Below are positions 36,590 to 48,350 of a DNA stretch of 64,000 nucleotides, in pieces. Position 1 is the stretch's first letter; each line of letters opens with the position of its first letter. The notes below the pieces were generated by a model. The model did not search any database. It saw only the letters and a program-made list of their open reading frames with translations, and was not told the origin of the DNA. This DNA is from Hyperoodon ampullatus (Eukaryota; Chordata; Mammalia; Artiodactyla; Ziphiidae), in assembly GCA_949752795.1 (NCBI GenBank), contig OX457063.1, forward strand, positions 72,880,271 to 72,944,270, read 5' to 3'. Made by a program: the position numbers and the translations under genes.

Positions 36590-36765
36590 TGTGACCAGGA
36601 ATGTTTTGTGAAGTTCTTGAATCAGAGACTCTGAGAATTTTGGAGGTGGACAAGATCTTAGAAATTTTCTAGTATTAGATCTCTGTTAGAAGGTGAGGTA
36701 ATTGAGTCCCAGAAAGGCCAAGTGACTTTCTCCAAAATCACAAAGCTAAAGTAGTAGGTGAACCT
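36590..36765 (+). mobile_element. possible MIR-like ancient SINE remnant
   Basis: GAGTCCCAGAAAGGCCAAGT, followed by CAAAATCACAAAGCTAAAG, resembles the MIR core. Assignment uncertain. Confidence 0.4.
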
Positions 36766-37639
36766 TGAAGGAAGGAAGGAAGACTTAGATAGCAGATGTC
36801 ACCCCATGTTTTCATGGTCTCCTTAGTCTTCTTCAGAATAATTGTTAGTTCTGGGGCTGTCCACACTCTGCAGAGGTCTGATCTTAATCTTGTTACAAGG
36901 TGTCAGCTCTTGAGGACAATTACTAATGTATGCTCAGCACTCTGGGGTCTGCATAGTACCCCAGGAATGGGTCTGAGAGTCCTGGTTGATTTTCCATTCA
37001 CCTCTCTCCCATGCCTGCCATGGCTGGTGCTTCCTGCTTGTGAACCTGCCATCTGTCCCTCAGTTTCCAGTTCCTGGAACTCAGCTGAAGCTGCTCTGAA
37101 GCAAAAGCCACAAATCACCTCTTGACATGACCTGATGTCATTTGAAACTTTACATTATAGCTCCCTTCTTCTGCACTCCTTCCTTGCTTTGGTGTGATGT
37201 GATTTAAATCTCCAACAGATGCATGATATGGTTAACAACTGTAGCATTTCAGGCTGACTTTTCATTAGAAGCTTAGAAAGTGATTCACGATTATAGTGAC
37301 CATTCCCTTCTGGCTGAGATTCAGAGATATCAGACAAAGGCCATGGAGAAGGATCTGTGTGTCTCCTTACTGACCAAGAGCCCTGGCCAATCTTGTGGAA
37401 TGAAGTGCCACGGAGAAATCCAGCAGGGCACTTGAAAGACACTCAGTCAGCCTTCAGTGATGCTACACTGGAAGCAATTAGAACTTTTTCAACAGTTGGT
37501 GATTTGCCAGTTGTTGGTAAATGTACTAGCTTTGGCTACCAAGCCTAAGTCTTAGTGTGGAAAGGCATGCAATTTTTTAAACTAAAAAATTATAAGTGGT
37601 CAAGCTGAAATTAGAGAAAAAACTGTTCCTAAAACTCTA
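36766..37639. other. intergenic DNA, nothing recognised
   Basis: Frames at 36796-37125 (+) and 37155-37442 (-) have no recognisable domains and are not called. Confidence 0.4.
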
Positions 37640-38150
37640 TCATTAAAACAAATATAATTTTTATGTATTCCTTTCTAAGCTTTTTACATATTCATGTGGA
37701 CAATAATAAAGACATGCTATTTATTTTCTTCAATCACTTTTGTGCATTTTTTGCCTTTATCTTCTATCTAGTGGCTATGCTATAATTAACTTAATCTTTC
37801 ACTCAGAATTAACATAATCATTCTCCTGTTTTTGAGCGTTTATTTTGTTTTTACTTTACACAATTATAAATAATACCGTAATGAACACCCTCATTATACA
37901 ACCTTTCCCACATATTGCATTATTTCTTCAGGAATAATTCCCCAAAGTGGAATTACTGGTTTAAAAAGTACAAATGAAAAAAAAAAAAAAAGTACAAATG
38001 TTGTGATTCCTAAAACATATATGGGCTCCAAAAGGGATGCACCAATTTACAATTCCATTGAGTATCACTGTATTAGGTAAAAAAACTTCTCATTTTTGTT
38101 TTTGTTTGCATTTCCATTAATCCTACAGAGAACTGACTGTTAGTAAAAAA
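37640..38150 (-). mobile_element. old L1M-type relic
   Basis: Antisense L1 ORF2-end text: AATAATTCCCCAAAGTGGAA, GATGCACCAATTTACAATTC, and TTTGCATTTCCATTAATCCT. It hosts a poly(A)-only insertion at 37977-37986. Confidence 0.6.
37963..38000 (+). repeat. poly(A)-only insertion flanked by 14-bp direct repeat
   Basis: AAAAAGTACAAATG occurs at 37963-37976 and again at 37987-38000, separated only by A residues. This is the layout of a retrotransposition event that inserted just a poly(A) tail with its TSD. Slippage is an alternative. Confidence 0.6.
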
Positions 38151-38229
38151 AATGTTTTCTCACAGAAAGCGCTATGATCTGCTGAATGTACAAGTCAGGG
38201 TAGTGTGACTAATTTAATGATGTGGTGAA

Positions 38230-38556
38230 AAGGTTGCAGGGAGGGGTTCTTGCAACTTCTGTCCAGTGTGATGCTGGTGCCCTATGACCTGAGGCAGCAG
38301 CAGTACCAATACTTGCCAGTGGTGGTGAATCTGGCATCATGAGCTGCCATAGGCAGCAGTGCCCCTAGCATGGAGCATGGAGGCGATGTCCATGCCTACT
38401 GAGAGTGACTTCCAGGTGCAACTGTCGGAGGCCCAGCAATAGGATGGAGCTCCACAACCCACTGACTGGTCCACAGAGGATGCAACCAACGGACATGGAC
38501 ACCCTGATAGCCACTGAAGCCAAAAGCCCACACACCCTACACTCAGATGTAAGGTG
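38230..38556. other. GC-rich block, possible processed-pseudogene fragment
   Basis: About 330 bp of markedly higher GC than its surroundings, with codon-like rhythm. I cannot match it to a protein: all frames carry stops and no domain is evident. The flanking SINE TSD begins at 38557. It could be a decayed processed pseudogene or an unrecognised repeat. Confidence 0.3.
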
Positions 38557-38571
38557 TGTATGGGAACTTTT

Positions 38572-38774
38572 TTTTTTTTTTTGTGGTACGCGGGCCTCTC
38601 ACTGTTGTGGCCTCTCCCGTTGTGGAGCACAGGCTCCGGACTCGCAGGCTCAGCGGCCATGGCTCACGGGCCCACCGGCTCCGCGGCATGTGGGGTCCTC
38701 CCGGACCGGGGCACGAACCCGTGTCCCCTGCATCGGCAGGTGGACTCTCAACCACTGCGCCACCAGGGAAACCC
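38572..38774 (-). mobile_element. CHR-type SINE, short form
   Basis: Complete copy with perfect 15-bp TSD TGTATGGGAACTTTT at 38557-38571 and 38775-38789. Confidence 0.97.
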
Positions 38775-38789
38775 TGTATGGGAACTTTT

Positions 38790-40899
38790 GATGGAGGATG
38801 ACATAAAGCATTACAGGATGGGATGAAGCAGAATATGTGATTATTACCAAATATATGTCCCATATTTGTTTTATCATCCCAAGCCAGTTCTGTTTAAGGA
38901 AATATAGACTAAAGAAGAAATACTTCCAGAAATTTTCCATTGAACATGATGACAGTTTTTGCTTCAAATCATATTTTAATGTTACAGGACAATCATTCCA
39001 TCCCCAATTTTACACTTAAACAAAATAAGGAATGTATTTTTCAAGGGATTTTTCAGCATGTAATGAACAGATCATATGATTTTTTTGGTTCAGCCTGTTG
39101 GTATATTATACACAAAGGTTTTCCTCTACTGCATTAGAATAATAAACACATCAATTTAAAAATATTTACTGAAAATTTGTTCTGTATAAGGCATTAGGTG
39201 GGTTAGGGAATAGTAAAGAACAATGCATTTCTGCTATCTGATTATAGAAAATTATCATCTTGCTGACATGATTGTAACTAAGGAGATTGCTTCTTTCATT
39301 TTATAGAGATATTCTTGTCACATGCTCGCTAATTTATTTTTGCCATATATATTTTTCAGTTATTTAAATATAAGTCGTTTGAATAAAATTCTTAATTTTC
39401 TACTTTGCTTATATGGAAATAGTTGTGGCATTCTTAAAGATTTTCTGTGGGTGTTTGATTCTGTTCAAGTTGCTCGAGTGTACTTCTCAGGAATACTCAT
39501 CAGAGAACTTCTAATTTTCATGGTGTGCTGATAAAGCTGGGCTGACCATTGATCTCTCCTTGTTTCCATAACTGCCTTCTTTATTAAAATTGCTAAATGG
39601 AGTCTAGTAACTAGAAGACTCAGATATCAAAGCAATTACACAACAGGAATCATGGCATAATGCAGACTCGGTTTTAACCAACTATTCAGAAACTCGTGTT
39701 TCTAAATTCCAGATGATAAACTAGGAGCAGAGTCTTTCCAGGAAAGAGAGGTTTGAAGTACCCTCCAAATCTTTGGTGTCAAGGATTAGGAACAATCTGA
39801 GAGTGAATTAAATTATTTAGATCTCATTTCTAGAATATAGTTCTCCCCCAAATAAAGATCATAGAGGGCTCCTTAACTCAGATGAAATGTATTCACCTGT
39901 TGAAACTCAGAATTTTCTTTTACAGGATATGGAAAACATCCACATATCCCTTTACCTATATTACCTGGTATTAACATCCCCCAGAGTAAATTCAACTTAG
40001 TGTTTTAATTTAGATCATGTAACATGGTGCATGAATATTACTTCTTATGAATTAGTAATTAAAATTTTCTTCTAAAATGTATACTATTGTGACTTTTAAT
40101 ATTCTTCTTTCTGAAGAGAGAAAAATGTAAATCAGATGAGGAACAGTCACAATGCAACATTCAGCTACTGGCTGGAAGAGGAATGAAGAGGGAAATGAAA
40201 AAAATGTACCAAGACTTCTAGCCCTTAGATTTAATTAAACGCTGCTCTTTTTGTTTGCCTTTTTGGCATGGCTGCAGATTAATATTTTTTTTCATTTTTC
40301 TATAAAATTAAAAATGCCCATTGTTGCTTTTAGTGGATAGAAAAAAAATTTAAATCAGTCTCTGAAATAATACTTCAAACCAATAATCAAACCAATAACC
40401 ATTCATTCTGAAAAAAAAGGGAGGAAGAAACCTAAAGCAACCTGAAATAAAAATTTCTAAAAAGCTTTCATTTGACTTCTCCTAGTTACTGAGAATATCT
40501 CTAGTGATGGATTCTTTCATTTTACAAATAACCAATTTATTTATTAGCAGGAAAGGTTTGGATTGTCTCAATGTAGCATTTTCTTATTCAAGCTTACAGT
40601 TAAAATACCAGTTTTCTTAATCTTGTTTTCATGGACATCTCTTTCCACCCAATGTGAAGCTCACTGTACTTTGATTCAGTCAACAGTTGTCTTTGTTGTG
40701 GTAGTTGCTGAGCTCCTGTTGGATGCACACCATGATTGGGGCCAGGAAAGAAAAATTAATTAAACAAGTACTTGCCATAAGGGAACTCACATCTGGTGGC
40801 AAGATTGGCAACAGACAAAATAATATTCCCATGATGTTTAGATTAAGGGAGTTTTGTTAGGAATTTTGTTAATAAAAATATATTAGCAGAAACACTAAG
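38790..40899. other. AT-rich intergenic DNA, nothing recognised
   Basis: No repeat family or gene assigned across about 2.1 kb. Short frames lack coding character. Confidence 0.45.
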
Positions 40900-41035
40900 A
40901 TATTATATCATATATCTAGAGTGACTTATAGAGATTATCTAGCTCAAATTTCTTAGTTTATAAATAAGGACACTGAAGCTCAGACCTCACAGACAGGGAC
41001 AGCTGACCTGGTAGAAGATCCAAATTTTCAAACCT
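40900..41035 (+). mobile_element. possible ancient SINE-like remnant
   Basis: ATAAATAAGGACACTGAAGC then TCAGACCTCACAGACAGGG resembles the MIR core region. Weak. Confidence 0.35.
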
Positions 41036-44000
41036 TCTAATCTCTTGTTATAACACCACAAAGGGGCTAATTTGACCATCATCTATGGATGCAGAACTAA
41101 CCCTCTGTTATTTCTAGGCATTTTGAACAGGAAATTAAACAATACATTGACACAAATTTAAAGTTTTTGTTTTAAAATGTAGATTTTATTATAAATCAGG
41201 TATAGTGAGACCAACAGTTCAGGAGATAATTGGCATTGAAAAGATTGTTTCTTACAGTTCCCAAGAGGGGACACATGGAGAAGCACCAGGGCTGATCAGG
41301 AGGCAGAGGAAGCAAGAGGAAAGCATGGGCAAGAGCCTTTACTGTGATCTCTGAGGGAAAAAATGAGTGAGGCAGGGTAAGTAGGCTTAGGATTAGTTGG
41401 AATAATTTCAGCAGCTCTGGGGTGTGGGGGCTCTCTCAAATTGTCTGGTACCTGGCCTTGAGATGATTAGGACAGAGAAATATTGATCTGGAATGTAAAA
41501 GCCCAATAGCAGAGGTGTGGGGAGGGGGGGATTGTGGGATCTTAATTGGTTGGTTTGTATATGAATGTTGTGCTTGTAGGGCGTTCATTTGTTATCTCAA
41601 GTATTAATATTTAACTAGCCATGGGAAGGGCAGTCTTAACCTGGTTAACAAGGCCCCAGATGCCAGAGAATCAAGAATACAGAAAATGTAGTTAATACAA
41701 TATTTCTATCAAGAAACATGCATTTTATTTTTTGGGGGGATAGGGCTGCCCTTTAAAAGAGACAGTTCTGATTATCAACATTATAACTGCCTGTGATGAA
41801 GTTTTTAGTTTGGTTTGTTTTTACTTAAGCCAGGGTATCATTATATAATCTTGTCTCTCTCTAGACAGGATGCTAAATATTTCTGGAGCTGCATGTGATT
41901 TGAACTTTGGCAATAACTTGAGGTCTCCAAATGAAAAGAGATAATATAAACCTCCAAAATACACCTATATCTATGACTAGTAATTACATTCCCACACTTA
42001 GAAGGATGGATTTGTTACTCTAACTTATGAAAAATAACACTTTGAGTGGAAAAAAAACCCTTAAGTAGACGACCTATTACAACAGGTTATATTTTAAAAG
42101 TACACCTATAAGTTCACGTTTTGAAACTCGGAAAAATCTTTATTATAAAAACAGTTTCAACAAATGGATGGTAGGGCCTCAGTTAGCTACTCTTATCATA
42201 TTTAACCCAAATGTAGCTCAACTTTGCATTCAGGGGTCCCAGAATTTAATTAGCTAAAATTCTGAGAGGAGGAATGTTTGTTGCATGGGAGAAAGATGGA
42301 TGTATTTGTGGAAAATAGGCCTATCTGTGAAACAGACATCATTAGGTTTTATATTGACTCTATTATTACTTCTCCCACAAACTCCAACCCAACCTAATCC
42401 AACCCAAGGCAAATAAAAACACTCACATAGTTCTCCTCCCATTCCCAGTTATCCAGTCCCCCCTGCTATTCCTTACACCCAGAAATGTACCCATTCAATG
42501 GCACATGCTCTGAAAATGTATTCCTCCTTTCCTTCTAAATCAACACCACTGTAACTGAGCATAATTAGATGTTAAGGGGAAAGCAACCTTCTCAAACTAA
42601 ACCCCATTAAGATACAAAATTTTACTAATCTCCTTACCCTTCTGAAGCATTTGAGTTTTAAAAAGAGGATACTTGTGTCCTAAATAAAACTATAATGGAG
42701 GGTGGGGGTGAGGTGTGTATCTTCAGCAATGGAATAATGTAAAGTATAAATGGGGGTGATATAACTTATGACAGGGAACTATCAGGTGAGCGTAACAACT
42801 CACTAAGAACAGATTCTCCCCTGAGGCCCCTTTTACAACAACTTTGCATATTAATTGCTAAAGGCTCTGAGAAATTCTGTAGTGAGGAAACCAGTATAAC
42901 TATGATCAGGTCAGCTTCCTAATACTATTTCTATCTTCCACAATGTTTTCTCTTTTTCTAAGTCTAAATATACATATTTTCTAAGAAAGCTTAACTTTCC
43001 CACAATAGTTCCCATGGTGAAGACAAAGGATTCTCAAGGAGGGGCAAAGAGTAGGGTGACAGTTCTATTTTTAAAGGAGGATGGCTTTGGTAAGTGGAAC
43101 ACCATAAAGTGTGGGAACAATAAACTTAATATGTATCTAACGATTGTGTCCTGTGAGGATTACATTACCCAGTGCCAGCATGGATACAGGGAGAAGGATG
43201 GGACAACTTAACGTGTAAATTGAAGTACAGAAAGTTGGTTGTTTAGGTAGCAACACAATATCAAATCCATCTTCCAGGTTTACTAGAGATGATAATCCAC
43301 AGGCAGCTGAGGCACCCAAAGATTCTCAGCGGCTCTCTGGAGCCATTACCCTGGAATTCAGCAGTGAAGAAATTCTGCTAAGGAAGACATCCTATGCCCA
43401 TGTGCTGTTTCTATCCCTCGCCATCAGGGTACGTACGAGTCATCTGTTGCTTGTTGTTGTGAACTATGTGGCTTGTTTAGAATTTGTCTTTCTCTTGAAG
43501 AAAGTAGGCTTGGAAACTAGCTTACTGATCATTTTTTTGTGGGCTCCCATCTGTGACAGAGACCAGAAAGTCACTGAAAAAAATTATGCCTTTTTGTAAT
43601 TTTCGTTTTCTTGATTTCATATGACAGTCAAGTAGTCAAAGGGCTAGTAAAGAAAATAGTGTAAAGGGTGAGACAGCTCTTGGTTTGGACTTACTTCTTA
43701 AATTGAGAAAAAAAAATTTACATAAGTTCATCAAATGACTCATTAACCTGACAGTTATTAGTTTTCCCTTATTCTCAATAGTTACACACACTTTTCCTTT
43801 TACCCGTGTCATTATAAACTTCCTGTAATGAAGAAACAAAGAACAAAAAACATAAAACCAAGAAAAAAAGAACACCTTTGCATTCTGAAACATAAGATTT
43901 CTATCTAATTTGAAATTTCTGCCAATAATTTCACCAGAAGAATGTGCCAAATAAGTGAATATTTTTAGTTCCATGAGCTAAACAGCAGATACAGATCTGT

Positions 44001-44735
44001 GATTGAAGATAAACAATCTGTTAGCTAAATATTTTAAAATCACAAATGCAGTTTCCTCCTAATATGCAGCATTAAATCCTTTTTTAAGCTGAGATTGATT
44101 TTATCGGTAAATTCTGATTTTTTTTTTCTCTAGTGGATAGTTAACTAGTATTTTTAAAAGGATGTTAACCTTTTCAACTAGCCACTGTATACTGGTGGGA
44201 AATGCCTCCTCCTGTAGATGTCCTCCTGACAGCTAGTTTACAATAGCCTGTTGTTTTGACCTGAGTCTCTGACTTTTATCATATGTATCATGGTTCTTGT
44301 CAAAGAAATGCATTTTAAAAGGAAGCCATTTATAACTCCAAAACAATATTAATTCCTTCTTCTCATCGCTGTCATTCTCTATATGATGAGGAAAAATCTT
44401 AGAGAGATTTCCTTAATTTGGCACAGTACTATTCTAAAATCCTAAATAATGTTGTCATACAAATTGATACCGTATTCTATTGAGTAACTCAATACTTTTT
44501 TTATATTTGTTTGACAAAATGAGTCACTCATTAAATACTATGATTCAGTTATTTCTAAAAAATAATAAAATGGACTTTCTTCTCCAGGTTTGTTTAGTAA
44601 GAATCATTTAAATTGCAAAAGAGCTACCCTCAAGAGACTCCTGCCAGTTCTTTCTATCTTAATGGAGCATGAAACAATGTTAAAGAAAACTAGGACAAAT
44701 TTTGGGAAATTTTCTACCAAATCATAAAATTATCA
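41036..44735. other. AT-rich intergenic DNA, possible unassigned repeats
   Basis: The stretch 41,170-41,700 is purine-rich and slightly repeat-like, but I cannot assign a family. The remainder is unique AT-rich sequence without genes. A 112-codon minus-strand frame at 43636-43974 has biased low-complexity composition and is rejected. Confidence 0.4.
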
Positions 44736-45068
44736 AATGCTGTCTTAGCTTGGGCTGCTATAACAAAATATGATAAACTGGGTGGCTTATAAACAATAGA
44801 AATGTATTTCTCACAGTTCTGGTGACTGGGAAGTCCAAGATCAAGGCACTAGCAGATGTGGTGTCTGGTACCCACTTCCTGGTTCATGGAAGGAGAGGAT
44901 GAAGGAGCTCTCTGGGGTCTCTTTTGTAAGGGCACTAATCCCATTCACAAGAGCTCCACCCTTATGACCTAATCATCTTTGAAAATTCCCATCCTCAAAT
45001 ACCATCACACTGAGGATTAGGTTTCAACATATGAATCTTGGGGGGAAACAAATTTCTAGTCCATAGCA
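44736..45068 (-). mobile_element. MLT1-like MaLR solo LTR
   Basis: Antisense ERVL-MaLR LTR. It reads TGCTGTCTTAGCTTGGGCTG at the left, then TATTTCTCACAGTTCTGG, TTTTGTAAGGGCACTAATCC, CTTATGACCTAATCATC and ATATGAATCTTGGGGGG at the right. No internal region and no coding sequence. An ancient mammalian insertion. Confidence 0.88.
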
Positions 45069-45247
45069 AATACAAAATAAGAAGTTATGTAAATCATATT
45101 GTCAATCAATCTTTTCTTCAAAGCTATCTACAGACTTTCAATTCATTTAAAAATACTTTTTAAACTCTCAGTCATGGAGACAAAAGCATATTTTACTGGA
45201 ATCTTTGGCCTCAGGAAGCTTGTAGTTTGGTGTTTTGTTTTACTAAG

Positions 45248-45278
<31 letters not shown>

Positions 45279-45609
45279 CATATGTAGCTCCACAAATTCT
45301 CACCCTGAAAGGGAGAAATTTTTTCCTTGAAGTTGATTGTATTATCTATTCTAAATAATTGCCTGGTGGCTTGACCTGATCTTTGTGATTTATAGCATAG
45401 CTGTGTGATCTTAGGGTTGGAGGCCATGCTACAAATATGGGCATTGCTATTCACACTCTGTACCATGTGTTCATTTTACACTCAGTTCATGAAAGCACTT
45501 GTAAATGCAACCATTTTTAGGCTCACTATTGTTTGTAGTTCTGCCTCTCAGATTCAACATCTGCTGAAAACTGCCTTGTCCAAAGGCAGTGGCAAGTGGC
45601 TGAGGTTAC
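45069..45609. other. short gap with (TG)n repeat
   Basis: A (TG)n microsatellite of about 12 units sits at 45,250-45,275. The rest is unassigned AT-rich sequence that served as the L1 target. Confidence 0.6.
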
Positions 45610-45621
45610 GAATTCAGGCTA

Positions 45622-46560
45622 CAGAAATAAACCCACGCACCTACAGTCGATTCATCTATGACAAAGGAGGCAAGAATATACAATGGAGAAAAGACAGTCT
45701 CTTCAATAAGTGGTGCTGGAAAAACTGGACAGCTACATGTAAAAGAATGAAATTAGAACATTCTCTAATACCATATACAAAAATAAACCCAAAATGGATT
45801 AAAGACCTAAATGTAAGACAGGATACTATAAAACTCCTAGAGGAAAATATAGGCAGAACAACTTTGACATATATCGCAGCAATATCTTTTTGGATCTGTC
45901 TTCTAGAGTAATGGAAATAAAAACATGAATAAACAAATTGGACCTAATTAAAGTTAAAAGCTTTTGCACAGCAAAGGAAACATAAATCAATGAAAAGACA
46001 ACCCTCAGAATGGGAGATAATATTTGCAATGATGTAACCGACAAGGGATTAATCTCCAAAATATACAAACAGCTCATACAGCTCAATATCAAAAAAAAGA
46101 AAAACAAAACCTAACAATCCAATCAAAAACTGGGCAGAAGATCTAAATAGATATTTCTCCAAAGAAGACATACAGATGGCAAAAAGGCACATGAAAAGAT
46201 GCTCTACATTGTTAACTACTAGAGAAAGGCAAATCAAAACTACTATGAAGTATCACCTCACACCAGTCAGAATGGCCACCATCAAAAAGTCTACAAAATA
46301 ATAGATTTGGAGAGGGTGTGGAGAAAGAGGAACCCTCCAGTACTGCTGGTGGGAATGTAAATTGGTATAGCCACTATGGAGAACAGTATGGAAGTTCCTT
46401 AAAAAACTAAAAATAGAGCTACCACATGATCAGTAAGTGGTGCCAGGAAAACTGGACAACACCACTCCTGGGCATATATCCAGAGAAAACCGTAATTTGA
46501 AAAGATACTTGCACCCCAATGTCCATTGAAGCACTATTTATAATAGCCACGACATGGAAG
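45622..46560 (+). pseudogene. L1 ORF2 C-terminal fragment, broken
   Basis: Readable from [17 protein letters not shown] (45,628 on) through [30 protein letters not shown] and LLEENIGRT. This is the segment just after the RT thumb of ORF2p. The frame ends at a stop at 45909-45911. Later text (HLTPVRMA, then the GEREEP/[10 protein letters not shown] cysteine region) is in other frames, so several indels separate the pieces. The templated insertion at 46432-46460 adds another break. No RT catalytic site is present, so the fragment is inert. Confidence 0.92.
46432..46460 (+). repeat. 29-bp ectopic duplication inside L1
   Basis: This segment replaces about 9 bp of normal L1 sequence. It matches 45705-45733 of the same element at 24 of 29 positions. 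Shared cores are TAAGTGGTGC and ACTGGACA. Confidence 0.85.
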
Positions 46561-46982
46561 CAACCTAAGTGTCCATTGACAGATGAATGGATATAGAAGA
46601 TGTGGTACATATACACAGTGGAATATTACTCAGCCATAAGAGAATGAAATAATGCTATTTGCGGCAACATGGATGGACCTAGGGATTATCATACTAAGTG
46701 AAGTAAGCCAGACAAAGACAAATATCATATGATATTGCTTATATGTGGAATCTAAAAAAAAAATGAACTTATATACCAAACAGAAATATACCCACAGATA
46801 TAGAAAACAAAATTATGGTTACCAAAGGGGAAAGGGGGCTGAGGGATAAATTAGGAGTTTAGGATTAACATATACACACAACTATATATAAAACAGATAA
46901 CCAACAAGGACCTACTGTATAGTACAGGGAACTACACTCAATATTTTGTAATAACCTATAATGGAAAAAAGTCTGAAAAAGA

Positions 46983-47079
46983 ATATATATATATGTATAT
47001 ATATGTGTGTGTGTGTGTATGTATATATGTGCATATATATATACATATATATATACACACACACACACATATATATATA
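46983..47079. repeat. palindromic AT/GT/AC microsatellite
   Basis: TATA runs, then (TG)n, then a TATATGTGCATATATA centre, then (CA)n and TATA runs. The right half is nearly the reverse complement of the left, so the tract can fold into a hairpin of roughly 40-bp arms. It lies in the L1 3' UTR. Confidence 0.88.
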
Positions 47080-47165
47080 AAACTCAATAGCTTTGCTATA
47101 CCCCTGAAACTAACACAACACTGTAAATCAACTATACTTCAATTAAAAAAAAAGAATTCAGGCTA

Positions 47166-47806
47166 TGTAGCCAGTGTACCTGAGCTCAAGCCCCAAATCA
47201 TCAGCAGTCCAGGTATGTACCTAGGCAGGGCATTTAAGCTCTCTGTGTCTAAGACTCCTCATGTGTAAACTGGAAGTAACAATATGGCAAAGCCCCCTCC
47301 ATTACACTCTAAGTTTAGTCTAAAAATTGAATCAAGTGAAATGCATGGGGCCTGTTTTTATGAGATCAATGAAATGAGAAGAAGGGCTGGTGCAGGAAGA
47401 GTTCCTGGGACAGGCAGGATGGGCCTATTTTTCCTTTGGGCTCATTACCACCCTCAGTCTCTGGGTGCATGTCCTCTCATTGGCCCATGGGTAGAACACA
47501 ATCAGAAGTGCACAGTGGTTCTCCCAGGTCTTGGGAGGCTGTTCACAGCTTGTTGAGTTAACAGCTTCTCAGAGGAGCAGAAACATATTTTACCGCCAGC
47601 CTCCAGGTCACCTTTTATGCCCTCAAGCATGGCTGCATGAAATAGACTGAATAAGGGGTAACCAAGAGGGGAGATTTTTTTTTTACACATCATTGATTAT
47701 TTCTTTCTCTTCTCACTCTGTCTTTTCAGGAAGAAATGATAGGCTTTGGTGCTTTAATTATTATGTCTATTCGAATAATCTAGCTTTCTCCTATGCACAG
47801 CAATTT
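47166..47806. other. intergenic DNA, nothing recognised
   Basis: Moderate GC at 47,340-47,640. No repeat or gene assigned. Confidence 0.4.
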
Positions 47807-47821
47807 TAAAACTTCTTTCTT

Positions 47822-48030
47822 TTTTTTTTTTTTTTTTTGCGGTATGCGGGCCTCTCACTGTTGTGGCCTCTCCCGTTGCGGAGCACAGGCTCCGGACTCG
47901 CAGGCTCAGCGGCCATGGCTCACGGGCCCAGCCGCTCCGTGGCATGTGGGATCCTCCCGGACCTGGGCACGAACCCGCGTCCCCTGCATCGGCAGGCGGA
48001 CTCTCAACCACCGCGCCACCAGGGAAGCCC
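47822..48030 (-). mobile_element. CHR-type SINE, short form
   Basis: Complete copy with perfect 15-bp TSD TAAAACTTCTTTCTT at 47807-47821 and 48031-48045, and a T18 tail run. Confidence 0.97.
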
Positions 48031-48189
48031 TAAAACTTCTTTCTTATTCATCATATTTGGTTTCTGATTCCTGAAGTTATTTTTCTCAAAGATCAAGTCT
48101 ATTGTAGCAGGAGGTCTGTATTGGAAGCATTCCAAAGTTAAACTAAATCCTTAAAATACTAGTAACAATAATAAGCATAATAAAATGAA

Positions 48190-48350
48190 AACTATTATAT
48201 GTTTAATACCTGTATGCCTGGCATTTAACATATTTATCATTTCATTTGATGTTCCCACCAGTCCTTACAGATACTGATACATTTTAGAGAACAAACTGAG
48301 TTTCAGAATGTCCCATCAATATCTGCACTTGCACAAGTATATTTGACCCC
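48190..48350 (+). mobile_element. MIR remnant
   Basis: CCTGTATGCCTGGCATTTAA, TTATCATTTCATTTGATGTT and GAGAACAAACTGAGTTTCAG follow the MIR order with heavy divergence. Confidence 0.55.

Larger units (their letters stand above)
45622..47153 (+). mobile_element. L1 LINE, 5'-truncated, about 1.5 kb
   Basis: Plus-strand L1 comprising the C-terminal part of ORF2, a distinct 3' UTR (ending AATCAACTATACTTCAATT) and an A-rich tail. It is flanked by TSD GAATTCAGGCTA at 45610-45621 and 47154-47165, a clean target-primed insertion. Internally it carries a 29-bp templated insertion at 46432-46460 and an expanded AT/GT microsatellite at 46983-47079. Its 3' UTR type matches the stub at 14695-14805, not the copies at 19511 or 62712. 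Confidence 0.96.

Noticed and set aside
43636..43974. 112-codon minus-strand frame
   Set aside because: Lys/Phe-rich composition reflects AT-rich DNA; no domain features.
44736..45068. Complete endogenous retrovirus
   Set aside because: Only a solo MaLR LTR is visible. No internal gag/pol-like text lies on either side, and the second MLT1-like LTR at 61486 is far away and of a different subtype.
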